Positions 27,464 through 35,895 of a stretch of 64,000 nt of DNA are shown here, piece by piece. The notes beneath the pieces were generated by a model. That model was not told the origin of the DNA. It searched no databases and was given only the letters and a program-made list of their open reading frames with translations. The stretch's first letter is position 1, and each line of letters begins with the position of its first letter. The translations under genes and the position numbers were made by a program. The stretch is from Gammaproteobacteria bacterium (GTDB lineage: Bacteria > Pseudomonadota > Gammaproteobacteria > Steroidobacterales > Foliamicaceae): contig VXYS01000013.1 in NCBI GenBank assembly GCA_009845905.1, positions 1-64,000 on the forward strand, read 5' to 3'.

Positions 27464-28417
27464 TCATTGATCCAGAAATTCGCGGGAGACTGCCGACAGC
27501 CGGTCCACGCCGACATCGAACACCCCGTGCGTAAGGTCGGGCATTTCGACCACCCTTACATCGTCGATCAGCGCCGCTGCGGCCCGCGAGTTCTCCTGCA
27601 GGTTCCCGTGCGTGTTGGGCACCAGCACCGGCTGTCGAACCAGGGGCAGGCGCTCTTCGGCCGCGTAGCTGAACACGCTGTGATACGCCCACCAGGAGTA
27701 GGGACCCGATTGCAGGTGGTCGACGAAGTGCGATGCGCCGCGCTGCAGCGATACGTCCGGGTGACGGCCGGTCACCCAGAAGTCCCAGATTTCCATCGCT
27801 TTCGCCCCGTCTTCCGTGAGTTCGCTGGGTTTGGCCAACTGGTCGTACATTTCCTTTCGCTGCTCGCCCACATTGAACGGAATGCCCGGCAAGACCAGCC
27901 GGCGCACCAGGTCCGGGCGGATGACCGCCAGCTCGGAAGCGATAAAGCACCCCGTGTGGTAGCCGATCACGTCCACGGCGCCCCGGCCGCCTGCCCCGTA
28001 ACCCAGCCCGTCGAGCGCGTCCGCGGCCGTTCCCGCCAGTTCGATCATCGGCTGGGGCTCGGGCGGCGGGTCCGATCGGCCGTAGCCCGGGGTGTCCATG
28101 GCCATGACCAGCCGGTCCCTGCTCATTTCCAGCATGAAGTCGCGGAAGAAGTCCCCGGACACCGCGGTCGGATGGAAGCACATCAGCGGTGTCTTCGCGG
28201 ACGTGCCTTCAAGCGCGGCCGCTACGTAAACGTGAATCTGGCCGAAGCGCCCGTCCACGTAGCGCCTGCGGATCCGCCGCGTGCCTGCCGGCGTTGTCGA
28301 TCCGGTTGCCGCGAGCGTCTGGTCGGCGCCCGCCCGCCCCCAGACGTATGCCAGCGGCGCGGCCAGCATTGCCTGAACCAGCCGCCGCCGATAAATCCGT
28401 ACTTTGTTTTCCCGCAC
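27464..28417 (-). CDS. Alpha/beta hydrolase with Tat-like signal
   Basis: 317 residues from a GTG at 28417. This start is preferred to the ATG at 28558 because it gives a Tat-like leader (YRRRLVQAMLAAPLAYVWG) and leaves room for the divergent TonB-like gene. The fold is alpha/beta hydrolase, related to the protein ending at 732. The nucleophile elbow reads GYHTG, so Thr replaces Ser. A catalytic-type His is present near the C-terminus (PDLTHGVFD). Either Thr acts as nucleophile or hydrolysis is lost. It is co-transcribed with the TauD-family gene. Confidence 0.8.
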   Translation of the reverse strand: MRENKVRIYRRRLVQAMLAAPLAYVWGRAGADQTLAATGSTTPAGTRRIRRRYVDGRFGQIHVYVAAALEGTSAKTPLMCFHPTAVSGDFFRDFMLEMSRDRLVMAMDTPGYGRSDPPPEPQPMIELAGTAADALDGLGYGAGGRGAVDVIGYHTGCFIASELAVIRPDLVRRLVLPGIPFNVGEQRKEMYDQLAKPSELTEDGAKAMEIWDFWVTGRHPDVSLQRGASHFVDHLQSGPYSWWAYHSVFSYAAEERLPLVRQPVLVPNTHGNLQENSRAAAALIDDVRVVEMPDLTHGVFDVGVDRLSAVSREFLDQ

Positions 28418-28537
28418 TCTGTTTCCCCTGACGCCTTGCCCGGAATCCTCCGGGCGCAACTGGGCGAATCTTATCAGGCAGACGTATGTCCCGGAAATGA
28501 TTTCCCGCCCGGCCGTATAGCAGTTAAGGTAGTGGAC

Positions 28538-30595
28538 GTGAAACGGGGCATCGGTCACATCGCGAGAGTTTTCGGAATTTTCCTAGCGCAGGCGGCGCTT
28601 GCCCTTGCCTGTCTTGCGCAGGAGCAGCCGGCGGCGGAGAACCCCGGCATCACGGTCTTTCCCGCGGCTTTCTACGCGGACGGCGAACCAGTCAGTGCAA
28701 TGGACGTCATTAACCGCACGCCGGGTTTCATCTTCGAGCGCGGAAACAACAACATGCGCGGCCTGGAGAGCGCCGCGGGAAACGTGCTGATCGACGGCCG
28801 CTGGCCGACCATCAAGGCCAATACCCTGCAGGAGGTGCTTACCGCCATTCCTTTTGCGGTCATCGAGCAGGTCGAAGTGATACGCGCGGACGCCGCGGAT
28901 TTCGACACGATGGGCCGCCAGGTCGTCGTCAACGTCGTTCGCAAGGCGGGCGGCAAATCCACTCTGATCACCGAAGCGGCGGTCAAGAAGTACACCGACA
29001 ACGACCGTGAATTCGGCGGTACCGCGCGTGCCGAGTACTCAAGGAGTTCGGGTCGCTTCAATTTCGATGCGAGCCTTGTCTACGAGAACGAACAATTCGA
29101 ATGGGGAACGGGAGAGGGACCGTACACCCTTACGGCCGTGGATCCACAGTCCTCGCTCAGTGGCCGGTTCGATATTGACGACTGGTCCAGGAGCGTGCAC
29201 GGTACGGCCAGCGGCAACTACGCATGGGACCGTTTCGATTTGGGGCTGAACCTTACGGCCAAGACGTCGACGCTGCTTCTCGACCGGCTCGGCGAGTACC
29301 GGACTGCGGGTGGTGAGCCGTACGATCAGGTCGTCGATATCGAGCGGGGTAACGACGTATTCGAGGTGGGATCGGACATCGCGATCAACCTGGCCGGGAA
29401 CCGGCGCCTGAACGCCAAATTGCTTCACCGGCTGGAGTCGTTGGGCAGCGACTCCTACCTGCAAGTCGGTTCCCTGGAGACCCTCGCGGACGACGATTTC
29501 GACTGGACCGAGACCGCGGCGCGAGCAATATACCGGTGGGACCTGTCCAACCCCCTGAGCCTGGAATTCGGCGCCGAGGCCGCATTCAACGAGCTGGACA
29601 GTCTGGTCGAGGTCAGCGTGGCCGATATGCCCCTTGATCTGCCCAATGACAACGTCACGGTTCAGGAGGACCGCTATCAGGCGTTCGCCAAGGCCATTTT
29701 CCGGGCCCGGCCCAATCTGTCATTCGAAGCCGGCCTGGCGTTCGAGCATTCGGCTCTGGAGCAGCGCGGCGACGCCAATCTCAGCAAGCACTTCGACTAC
29801 CTCAAGCCGCGCCTGACGGCGACCTGGTCGATCAACAGCGTGACCGATATCCGGCTGCGCGTCGAGAAAGTCGTGGGGCAACTCGATTTCTACTCGTTCG
29901 CCGCATCGCCGAACCTGGAGTGGGACATTCTGGCCGCCGGCAATGCTGACCTGGAACCGGAAGAGTCAACGGATTACGAACTGCAACTGGAACGCAGGTT
30001 CTGGGGAAGGGGGTCGGCCATCCTGACCTACACCCGTTATGAGATGGACAACGCGCTGGATTTCGTTCCGGTAGGCCTGGGCTTCGACGCGCGGGGCAAT
30101 GCGGGCAGCGCGACCCGCGGCAGGTGGATACTGGTCACGAATTTTCCCCTGGACCCGCTGGGTTGGAAAGGAGCGACCTGGCGGTCGAGGACCGTGCACT
30201 TCGATTCCCGGGTTACCGACCCCTTTACGGGTGAAACACGGCGACAATCGCGACGTGATTCGTTCGTGGGGTTCATCGGCCTCACCTGGGAATTGCCACG
30301 ATGGAATTCCGTCGTGGGGATGGACGGATTCATCGGCTTCCAGGAGCGGGTCTACCGCATTTCGGAGGAGCGGCTTATTCGGGAAAAACCCTTGCCGATG
30401 AATATCTGGTGGGACCGGACATTCGGTGAGGATCTCTCCGTACGCTTCGAGATCATGAACTTTACGCCGGCGCGGCGCACGCGAATCCGGGAAATCTACG
30501 GAGCCGGCCGCTCCGGCGGCGCCATTACCGCGGTGGAAGAGCGCAAGACCGAGCAGGCCATGCACTTCATGCTGCGTCTGCGCAAACGCTTCTAA
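28538..30595 (+). CDS. TonB-dependent receptor-like outer-membrane protein
   Basis: 685 residues from GTG 28538, preceded by TAAGGT at suitable spacing. The product begins MKRGIGHIARVFG and has a clear signal peptide ending LACLAQ. It is followed by a possible TonB box (ITVFPAAFY), a plug domain (VINRTPGFIFERGNNNMRG, AIPFAVIEQVEVIRADAADFD) and a barrel ending LRLRKRF. The plug is of the short 'DUF-type' TonB family lacking the usual SGPQGTLFG wording. The barrel is smaller than in the other receptors here. Upstream in-frame sequence is antisense to the hydrolase and not coding. Its stop abuts the stop of the convergent MttB2 gene with no gap. Confidence 0.85.
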   Translation: MKRGIGHIARVFGIFLAQAALALACLAQEQPAAENPGITVFPAAFYADGEPVSAMDVINRTPGFIFERGNNNMRGLESAAGNVLIDGRWPTIKANTLQEVLTAIPFAVIEQVEVIRADAADFDTMGRQVVVNVVRKAGGKSTLITEAAVKKYTDNDREFGGTARAEYSRSSGRFNFDASLVYENEQFEWGTGEGPYTLTAVDPQSSLSGRFDIDDWSRSVHGTASGNYAWDRFDLGLNLTAKTSTLLLDRLGEYRTAGGEPYDQVVDIERGNDVFEVGSDIAINLAGNRRLNAKLLHRLESLGSDSYLQVGSLETLADDDFDWTETAARAIYRWDLSNPLSLEFGAEAAFNELDSLVEVSVADMPLDLPNDNVTVQEDRYQAFAKAIFRARPNLSFEAGLAFEHSALEQRGDANLSKHFDYLKPRLTATWSINSVTDIRLRVEKVVGQLDFYSFAASPNLEWDILAAGNADLEPEESTDYELQLERRFWGRGSAILTYTRYEMDNALDFVPVGLGFDARGNAGSATRGRWILVTNFPLDPLGWKGATWRSRTVHFDSRVTDPFTGETRRQSRRDSFVGFIGLTWELPRWNSVVGMDGFIGFQERVYRISEERLIREKPLPMNIWWDRTFGEDLSVRFEIMNFTPARRTRIREIYGAGRSGGAITAVEERKTEQAMHFMLRLRKRF

Positions 30596-32137
30596 TCAGC
30601 GTCCCATGGCTGCCGGGGAAAGAAGGATCGGGAACCCGGAGCGCAGGCGGGCGTCGATTTCGTCGGCGACGTGGCGCGGCGCGGGCCGAGCGAGAATCTC
30701 CCGTGTCTTCTCCACGGCCTGTTGAAGCATGACCGGCTTGCCTCGTTCCTCCCAGACCGTCGGGCTGTCGCGGTCGCCGAAGTCGGGATAGATGTACTCG
30801 CTTTGCATGACCTGCAGGGTGTTCCCCGATCCCAGGTAGTGCCCTTCGCCGCTGGAGCAGATCTGCTGGATCTCGGCGAAGCTCAACGTATCGGAGTTGA
30901 CTTCGATCCCACGGGTAACGCGCCCGATGGCGCCGAGGACGTCGTTGTCCAGCAACAGGCTCTCCGGGCAGGTTCCCAGCAGGCTGGCGTACATGCCGGC
31001 CGATTCGTAAACGATGTTCGCCCCGGACAGGGCGGCGGACAGCACCGTTGCGGCACGTTCCGCCCCAGCCTGAAAATCCGGAAACTTGGCGTCGGTCATG
31101 CCGCAGGCCGTGCCGAAGGGAAGGTCGAAATGAATACCGATCTGGGCGCAGGCGGCGGAAAGCAGGCCCTGCTCCGGGGAGCCGCCGCTCATCGCTCCGG
31201 TACGCAGGTCCGAAACGAACGGCCAGGCGCCGAGAATCGCCGGCGCGCCGGGCCTGATCGCGTTGACATAGACCAGTCCCCCTAGGCACTCCGCCCAGGC
31301 CTGGGAGACCGCCCCGGCCAGGTAGGCGGGGGTGGTCGCACCGGCCTGGCCCGCCGATAACAGCAGCACCGGCATGCCGCCCTCAACGGCCACCCGCAGG
31401 CATTCGAGGGCGTCGATGGCGAACTTCATCGGCGGCACCACAAAGCAGTTGGACTGACTCACGAAGGGACGAGCGCGCCACTCGGCCTCGCCGCCGGCGA
31501 TGAGATGCAGCATCTCAAAACTCTTCTCCACATGCCCGGGAAGCGTCCAACTGGAGCCGACATGTTTGCTGGTGCCCATCACCGCGCAGTAGAGCGTGTT
31601 GAGGTCCATCTCGTAGTTGTCCGGAATGTCCCGGGGCACGCAGGTTCGCTGGAACATGTGGATGTGCTCGCAGGTATCGACGATGCGCGCCATGTCGTAC
31701 AGGTCCTGCGCCATGGAATCCCGGTAAAGGTTCTCTTCCGTGTCCGCGACCATGACCGCGGCGCCGGCGGTGGCGAAGTGCACTCTGGCGCCGCTCAGGT
31801 CCAGGTCGTTGCGCGGGTCCTGACCGTGCAGCACGAGATTCCGCCGGGCCTGCTCAAGGGTCCGCTCGACCAGGCTGCCCGGCATGCGCAAACGTCCGTC
31901 CTCGCCGAGCACGGCGCCGGCCGCGGTGCAGGTTTCGATACAGTGAGGGGTGGCGTCGGCGAACCCCACTTCAGCGAGAATCCTGAAGGCGTTGTCCACA
32001 ATCGCCACCACGCCGGCCTCGGACAAGGGCTTGTACCGTCCGCCGGTATGCCCCGGGCGAACCGGTTTGATCGCTTCGGCAAGGGGCGCGGCGCGCTCGG
32101 CCCTTCGCGCCCTTCTACCCCCTGATCTCCGCGGCAT
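30596..32137 (-). CDS. MttB-superfamily corrinoid methyltransferase 2
   Basis: 513 residues with the MttB fold; no amber codon interrupts it. Segments include MTDAKFPDFQAGAERA, AYLAGAVSQAWAECLGGLVYVN and LPFGTACGM. It is clearly divergent from MttB1 (14235-15797), so the substrate may differ. The N-terminus is basic (RRSGGRRARRAERAA), as in MttB1. A strong AGGAGGGAG ribosome site precedes ATG 32137, immediately downstream of a hairpin at 32154-32175. It is the third gene of the corrinoid-protein operon, so it probably methylates the corrinoid protein encoded at 32495-33220. Confidence 0.9.
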   Translation of the reverse strand: MPRRSGGRRARRAERAAPLAEAIKPVRPGHTGGRYKPLSEAGVVAIVDNAFRILAEVGFADATPHCIETCTAAGAVLGEDGRLRMPGSLVERTLEQARRNLVLHGQDPRNDLDLSGARVHFATAGAAVMVADTEENLYRDSMAQDLYDMARIVDTCEHIHMFQRTCVPRDIPDNYEMDLNTLYCAVMGTSKHVGSSWTLPGHVEKSFEMLHLIAGGEAEWRARPFVSQSNCFVVPPMKFAIDALECLRVAVEGGMPVLLLSAGQAGATTPAYLAGAVSQAWAECLGGLVYVNAIRPGAPAILGAWPFVSDLRTGAMSGGSPEQGLLSAACAQIGIHFDLPFGTACGMTDAKFPDFQAGAERAATVLSAALSGANIVYESAGMYASLLGTCPESLLLDNDVLGAIGRVTRGIEVNSDTLSFAEIQQICSSGEGHYLGSGNTLQVMQSEYIYPDFGDRDSPTVWEERGKPVMLQQAVEKTREILARPAPRHVADEIDARLRSGFPILLSPAAMGR

Positions 32138-32153
32138 GGCTGTTCTCCCTCCT

Positions 32154-32175
32154 CTAGGGCGTTAACACGCCCTAG
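32154..32175 (-). promoter_or_regulatory. Intercistronic hairpin before MttB2
   Basis: A perfect 9-base stem (CTAGGGCGT, 32154-32162, with 32167-32175) encloses the loop TAAC. It contains the stop codon of the preceding gene and ends a few bases before the MttB2 ribosome-binding site. It could tune MttB2 translation, protect the upstream message or act as a processing site. Confidence 0.5.
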
Positions 32176-32498
32176 TCATCGGCCCGACCGCGATTGCGCA
32201 CCAGCGCCGACAGGCGTTCGTCCGAATAGGCCGCTTCAATCCGAACCGCCAGCCGCTCCGCCGCCGCCTGCAAGTCCGCCGCGGCCTCCTCCGCCTCGAC
32301 ATTGAGCGGTTCCCGCACCCATTCACTCAGGTAGGCGTCGGCGTTGCGCTTTTTCGCCCGCATGGCGGCGCGATCGATGGCGTTCTGAAAGCGGCCGCTC
32401 AACTTCGCCCGCCCGCGCTTTCGGCCTTGTCCGACGATAATTTGCGCGGGAATATCGCGCCACCGCAGCAGGATAGCGTCCACGGAGTGCCGTTTCAT
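32172..32498 (-). CDS. 'Virulence factor' family small protein
   Basis: 108 residues of the family usually labelled 'virulence factor' (PF13769-type). Diagnostic segments are LRWRDIPAQIIVGQGRKR, LSGRFQNAIDRAAMRA and DAYLSEWVRE. The name is historical. Family members recur beside corrinoid proteins and MttB-type methyltransferases, so a maturation or partner role in methyl transfer is more plausible than virulence. It overlaps the corrinoid-protein stop by four bases (ATGA). Confidence 0.82.
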   Translation of the reverse strand: MKRHSVDAILLRWRDIPAQIIVGQGRKRGRAKLSGRFQNAIDRAAMRAKKRNADAYLSEWVREPLNVEAEEAAADLQAAAERLAVRIEAAYSDERLSALVRNRGRADD

Positions 32499-33220
32499 CC
32501 GTCATTCCGCCTCTTGCGCATCAGGAGTGTGGCGGTGTCCACCGCGGCGGCGGCGTCCCGGCAATAGGCGTCCGCGCCCACCGCCGCGCCGAATTCCTCG
32601 TTCAGGGGGGCCCCGCCCACCAGAACAATGTAGTCGCCGCGGATGGACCGGGTCACGAGTTCATCGATGACCACCTTCATGTACGGCATCGTGGTGGTGA
32701 GCAGGGCCGACATGCCGAGAATGTCCGGATGGTGCTTGTCCAGAGCTTCCAGGTAGCTTTCGACATCGTTGTTGATGCCGATATCGATCACCTCGAAACC
32801 GGCGCCTTCCATCATCATGCCGACCAGGTTCTTGCCGATGTCGTGAATGTCGCCCTTGACCGTGCCGATCACCATCTTGCCGACCGGCTTCGCGCCTGTT
32901 TCGGCCAGCAACGGCCGCAGCACGGCCATGCCGCCCTTCATCGCGTTGGCCGCCAGCAGCACCTCCGGCACGAACAGGATGCCGTCGCGAAAATCGATGC
33001 CCACGATCTGCATGCCGCCCACCAGGGCGTCATTCAGCACCTTTTCCGCTGCCCAGCCCCGTTCCAGCAGAATCTCCGTGCCTTCGATTATTTCATCCCT
33101 GAGGCCGTCGTAAAGGTCATCGTGCATTTGCTCGACGAGTTCGTCGTCGTTGAGTTCAGAAAGGACGAGATCGTCCTCCTGCTCGCCGGACCCGGTCTTG
33201 CCGTCAAGGTCTTCGTTCAT
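32495..33220 (-). CDS. Corrinoid (cobalamin-binding) methyltransfer protein
   Basis: 241 residues. An N-terminal helical cap (about 20-110) contains NDALVGGMQIVGIDFRDGILFVPEVL, and a Rossmann-like B12 domain carries DIHDIG at 124-129. His126 is the lower cobalt ligand; later SALLTTTM and VLVGGAPLN contact the cofactor. It resembles MtgC/MttC/MtbC proteins. ATG 33220 is chosen over a TTG at 33235 because GGAGG lies eight bases before it. It is the only corrinoid protein in the window and so may serve both MttB homologues and the methyl-THF methyltransferase at 11091. Confidence 0.95.
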   Translation of the reverse strand: MNEDLDGKTGSGEQEDDLVLSELNDDELVEQMHDDLYDGLRDEIIEGTEILLERGWAAEKVLNDALVGGMQIVGIDFRDGILFVPEVLLAANAMKGGMAVLRPLLAETGAKPVGKMVIGTVKGDIHDIGKNLVGMMMEGAGFEVIDIGINNDVESYLEALDKHHPDILGMSALLTTTMPYMKVVIDELVTRSIRGDYIVLVGGAPLNEEFGAAVGADAYCRDAAAAVDTATLLMRKRRNDG

Positions 33221-33433
33221 GCCACTTGCCTCCAACCACCAAACCTCCTGCCTCGAAAGTCCAGCAGTCCCTGCGCGGCTGTCCTTGTCACGGTCAATCC
33301 AGCGACCGTCAGCGGCATATTAGCAGCCATGAATTGACGTTCGCAATGCACGAAACGATCGAAAACCATATTGCAAGTTAACCCCGACTTCCATGAAAAT
33401 TCAGGCGGCAGCGACCCACCACCGGGGAACGCG
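33221..33433. promoter_or_regulatory. Divergent promoter region
   Basis: A 213-base gap, locally richer in A and T than its surroundings, separates the divergently read corrinoid operon and the dimethylglycine-dehydrogenase-like pair. It must hold promoters for both. TTGACG occurs near 33336 on the plus strand, and a partial dyad CGTTCG...CGAAACG follows it, a candidate regulator site. No confident -10 was found. Confidence 0.35.
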
Positions 33434-35848
33434 ATGGAGAGACAGGCTCGAGTTGTCATAGTCGGCGGCGGCATCATGGGCGTCGGCCTGCTGTACCACC
33501 TGGCGGCCGAGGGGTGCGACGACGTCCTGCTGATCGAGAAAGGCGAGCTGACTTCGGGCTCGACCTGGCACGCGGCCGGTCAATGCCCCAACCTGGTCGG
33601 CGACTACAACCTCGCCAAGATCCACGAGTACAGCATTTCCCTGTACCGGAAACTGGAACAACTGACCGGACAGTCGGTCACCTGGCACGACTGCGGCAGC
33701 GTCCGCTTCGCACTCACCGAGCAGGACCTGGACTGGTTCCGCTACCTTCGCGGAATCGCTGCAAACGTCGGTTACCACATGGAGATAGTCGACGTCGCAA
33801 AGATCCGTCAATTGAATCCCTTTGTCTCGACCGAAGGCGTGCTGGCCGGCGCCTGGACCCGCAACGACGGCCATGCCGACCCGTTCGGGCTGACCCAGGC
33901 GATGGCCAAGGGGGCGCGCGCGCTCGGCGCCCGGGTCGTGCGGCACAACCGGGTGACCGGTATCGACTCCCTGCCGGGCGGCGAATGGAGAGTGATGACG
34001 GAGCAGGGGCCGGTTATCGCCGAAACCGTGGTGAACGCGGCCGGCTGCTTCGCCCGGCAGGTGGCGGGAATGGTGGGCGCGGACCTTCCCATCTGCAATA
34101 TCAAGCACCACTATCTGGTCACCGGCCCGGTGCCGGAACTAGCCGGCAGAAATGAAGAACTCCCCGTAACCCGCGACCCCCATGCCTCCGTCTACCTGCG
34201 CCAGGAGCAGGAGTCCGGCCTGGTCGGCATCTACGAGTCCGAAGGGCTCAGCGAAGCCTGGCAACCGGGCGGACTGCCCCCTTGGGAGTCCGACAGCGAG
34301 CTGTTCGAGGACGAGCTCGAGCGCCTGATGCCCTGGCTGGAGCGGGCCATGGAGCGCATGCCGATCTTCGAACCGGCGGGCATCAAGCGCATCGTCAACG
34401 GCGCCATCTCCCACAGCCCCGACGGTCTGCCGCTGCTCGGCCCGGTAGCCGGCTTAAGCAATTTCTGGCTCTGCTGCGGCTCGTCGTTCGGCATAGCCCA
34501 GGGCGCCGGCTGCGGCAAGTACCTGGCCCAGTGGATGTTGCATGGCGACTCCGAAATCAACATGACCGGGTTCGATCCGCGCCGTTTCGGGGTGTTTGCC
34601 GACAAGGACTACATGGGCGCCAGGGGCCGCCAGGACTACGCCAGGACCTACGTCACGCCGCCTCCGGGGGAGGAACTGCCGGCGGCCCGCCGATGCCGGA
34701 CCAGCCCCCTGTACGAAAAGCTCAAGGCCCAGGGCTGTGTCTACACCGAGACTTTCGGCTGGGAGCGGCCCAAGTGGTTCTCGCCCGACGGCCGGGAGGA
34801 GCAATACAGCTTTCGCCATAACAACGTGTTCGAGCTGGTGCGCGAAGAGTGCATGGCCGTGCGCGAGCGGGTAGGCGTCCTGGACCTCTCCGGTTTCTCC
34901 AAGTACGACGTCACGGGCCCCGATGCGGAGACGCTGCTGGATCGGCTGTGCGCCAACCGTCTGCCTAAACCCGGCCGTATCGCGCTCACCCATCTGCTGT
35001 CTGAGGGCGGGCGAATCGGCGCGGAAGCAACCGTCACGCGGCTGGACGACGAGGCCTTTTACGTGCTTTCCGCGGCGGGCGCCGAACTGCGCGATCTCGA
35101 CCACCTGCAGCAGGGCCGCCGCGCGAGCGAGCGCGTGCACATCGACAATGTCACCGACCGGCGCGGCGTGCTGGTGCTGGCTGGCCCCCGGGCCCGCGAC
35201 GTGCTGGGCCGGGTTACGGACGCGCCCCTTCAGAGCAAGGATTTTCCCTGGCTCAGCGGCCGGGAAATCGAAGTCGCCGGGATGCCGGTGCGTGCGTTGC
35301 GCGTGAACTACGTGGGCGAACTGGGGTGGGAACTGCACCCGGCGATGGACTGCATGGAGCCGCTGTACGATGCACTGATGGCGGCCGGGGCGGATTTCGG
35401 CATCGGCAATTTCGGCCTCTACGCGGTAAACAGCATGAGGCTGGAAAAAGCCTACCGGAGCTGGGGCGCCGAATTGACCAACGAAGTCACGATGATCGAC
35501 GCGGCCATGGAGCGCTTCATCAAGTTCGACAAGGGTGACTTCATCGGCCGGGAGGCGACCCTCAGGCAGCGTGACCGCACGCTGCAACTGATCTACTTCA
35601 GCCTGGATCCCGGCGACGCGGACGTGCAGGGCGGCGAGCCGATTTTCGCCGGCGAGCAGTGCGTGGGCGTGACCACCACCGGCGGTTACGGCCACTTCGT
35701 TCGGCAAAGCCTCGGTTTCGGCTATGTGCCGCCGTCGCTGGCAGAACCGGATACCGAGTTGACGGTCGACATCCTTGGTCAACGGCGGCGCGCCACTGTG
35801 CTCGACGAGCCCGTGTATGACCCGGCAAACGCCCGTTTACGCGCCTGA
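33434..35848 (+). CDS. Dimethylglycine dehydrogenase-like FAD/GcvT protein 2
   Basis: 804 residues. FAD-binding GGGIMG at 11-16 and SGSTWHAAG place the putative FAD-linking His at 46. The C-terminal half is a GcvT folate module ([30 protein letters not shown]). ATG 33434 is preceded by CGGGGAA; an earlier TTG at 33371 would add residues with no homology. Predicted to oxidise a tertiary or secondary methylamine and load THF. It is followed after 47 bases by a paralogue, and is divergent from the corrinoid/MttB2 operon, so it may take the demethylated product of MttB2. Confidence 0.86.
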   Translation: MERQARVVIVGGGIMGVGLLYHLAAEGCDDVLLIEKGELTSGSTWHAAGQCPNLVGDYNLAKIHEYSISLYRKLEQLTGQSVTWHDCGSVRFALTEQDLDWFRYLRGIAANVGYHMEIVDVAKIRQLNPFVSTEGVLAGAWTRNDGHADPFGLTQAMAKGARALGARVVRHNRVTGIDSLPGGEWRVMTEQGPVIAETVVNAAGCFARQVAGMVGADLPICNIKHHYLVTGPVPELAGRNEELPVTRDPHASVYLRQEQESGLVGIYESEGLSEAWQPGGLPPWESDSELFEDELERLMPWLERAMERMPIFEPAGIKRIVNGAISHSPDGLPLLGPVAGLSNFWLCCGSSFGIAQGAGCGKYLAQWMLHGDSEINMTGFDPRRFGVFADKDYMGARGRQDYARTYVTPPPGEELPAARRCRTSPLYEKLKAQGCVYTETFGWERPKWFSPDGREEQYSFRHNNVFELVREECMAVRERVGVLDLSGFSKYDVTGPDAETLLDRLCANRLPKPGRIALTHLLSEGGRIGAEATVTRLDDEAFYVLSAAGAELRDLDHLQQGRRASERVHIDNVTDRRGVLVLAGPRARDVLGRVTDAPLQSKDFPWLSGREIEVAGMPVRALRVNYVGELGWELHPAMDCMEPLYDALMAAGADFGIGNFGLYAVNSMRLEKAYRSWGAELTNEVTMIDAAMERFIKFDKGDFIGREATLRQRDRTLQLIYFSLDPGDADVQGGEPIFAGEQCVGVTTTGGYGHFVRQSLGFGYVPPSLAEPDTELTVDILGQRRRATVLDEPVYDPANARLRA

Positions 35849-35895
35849 CGGCTCATGACCAGCCGGGCAAGCAACCGTTGCGAACCTGACGGCCC

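Noticed and set aside
26690..28537. Long N-terminal extension of the TonB-like protein (frame open from 26690)
   Set aside because: This part is antisense to the TauD and hydrolase genes. GTG 28538 with a signal peptide and ribosome site explains the true start.
32172..32498. Virulence gene
   Set aside because: Only the family name suggests this. The protein sits in a corrinoid methyltransferase operon and shows no secretion or toxin feature.
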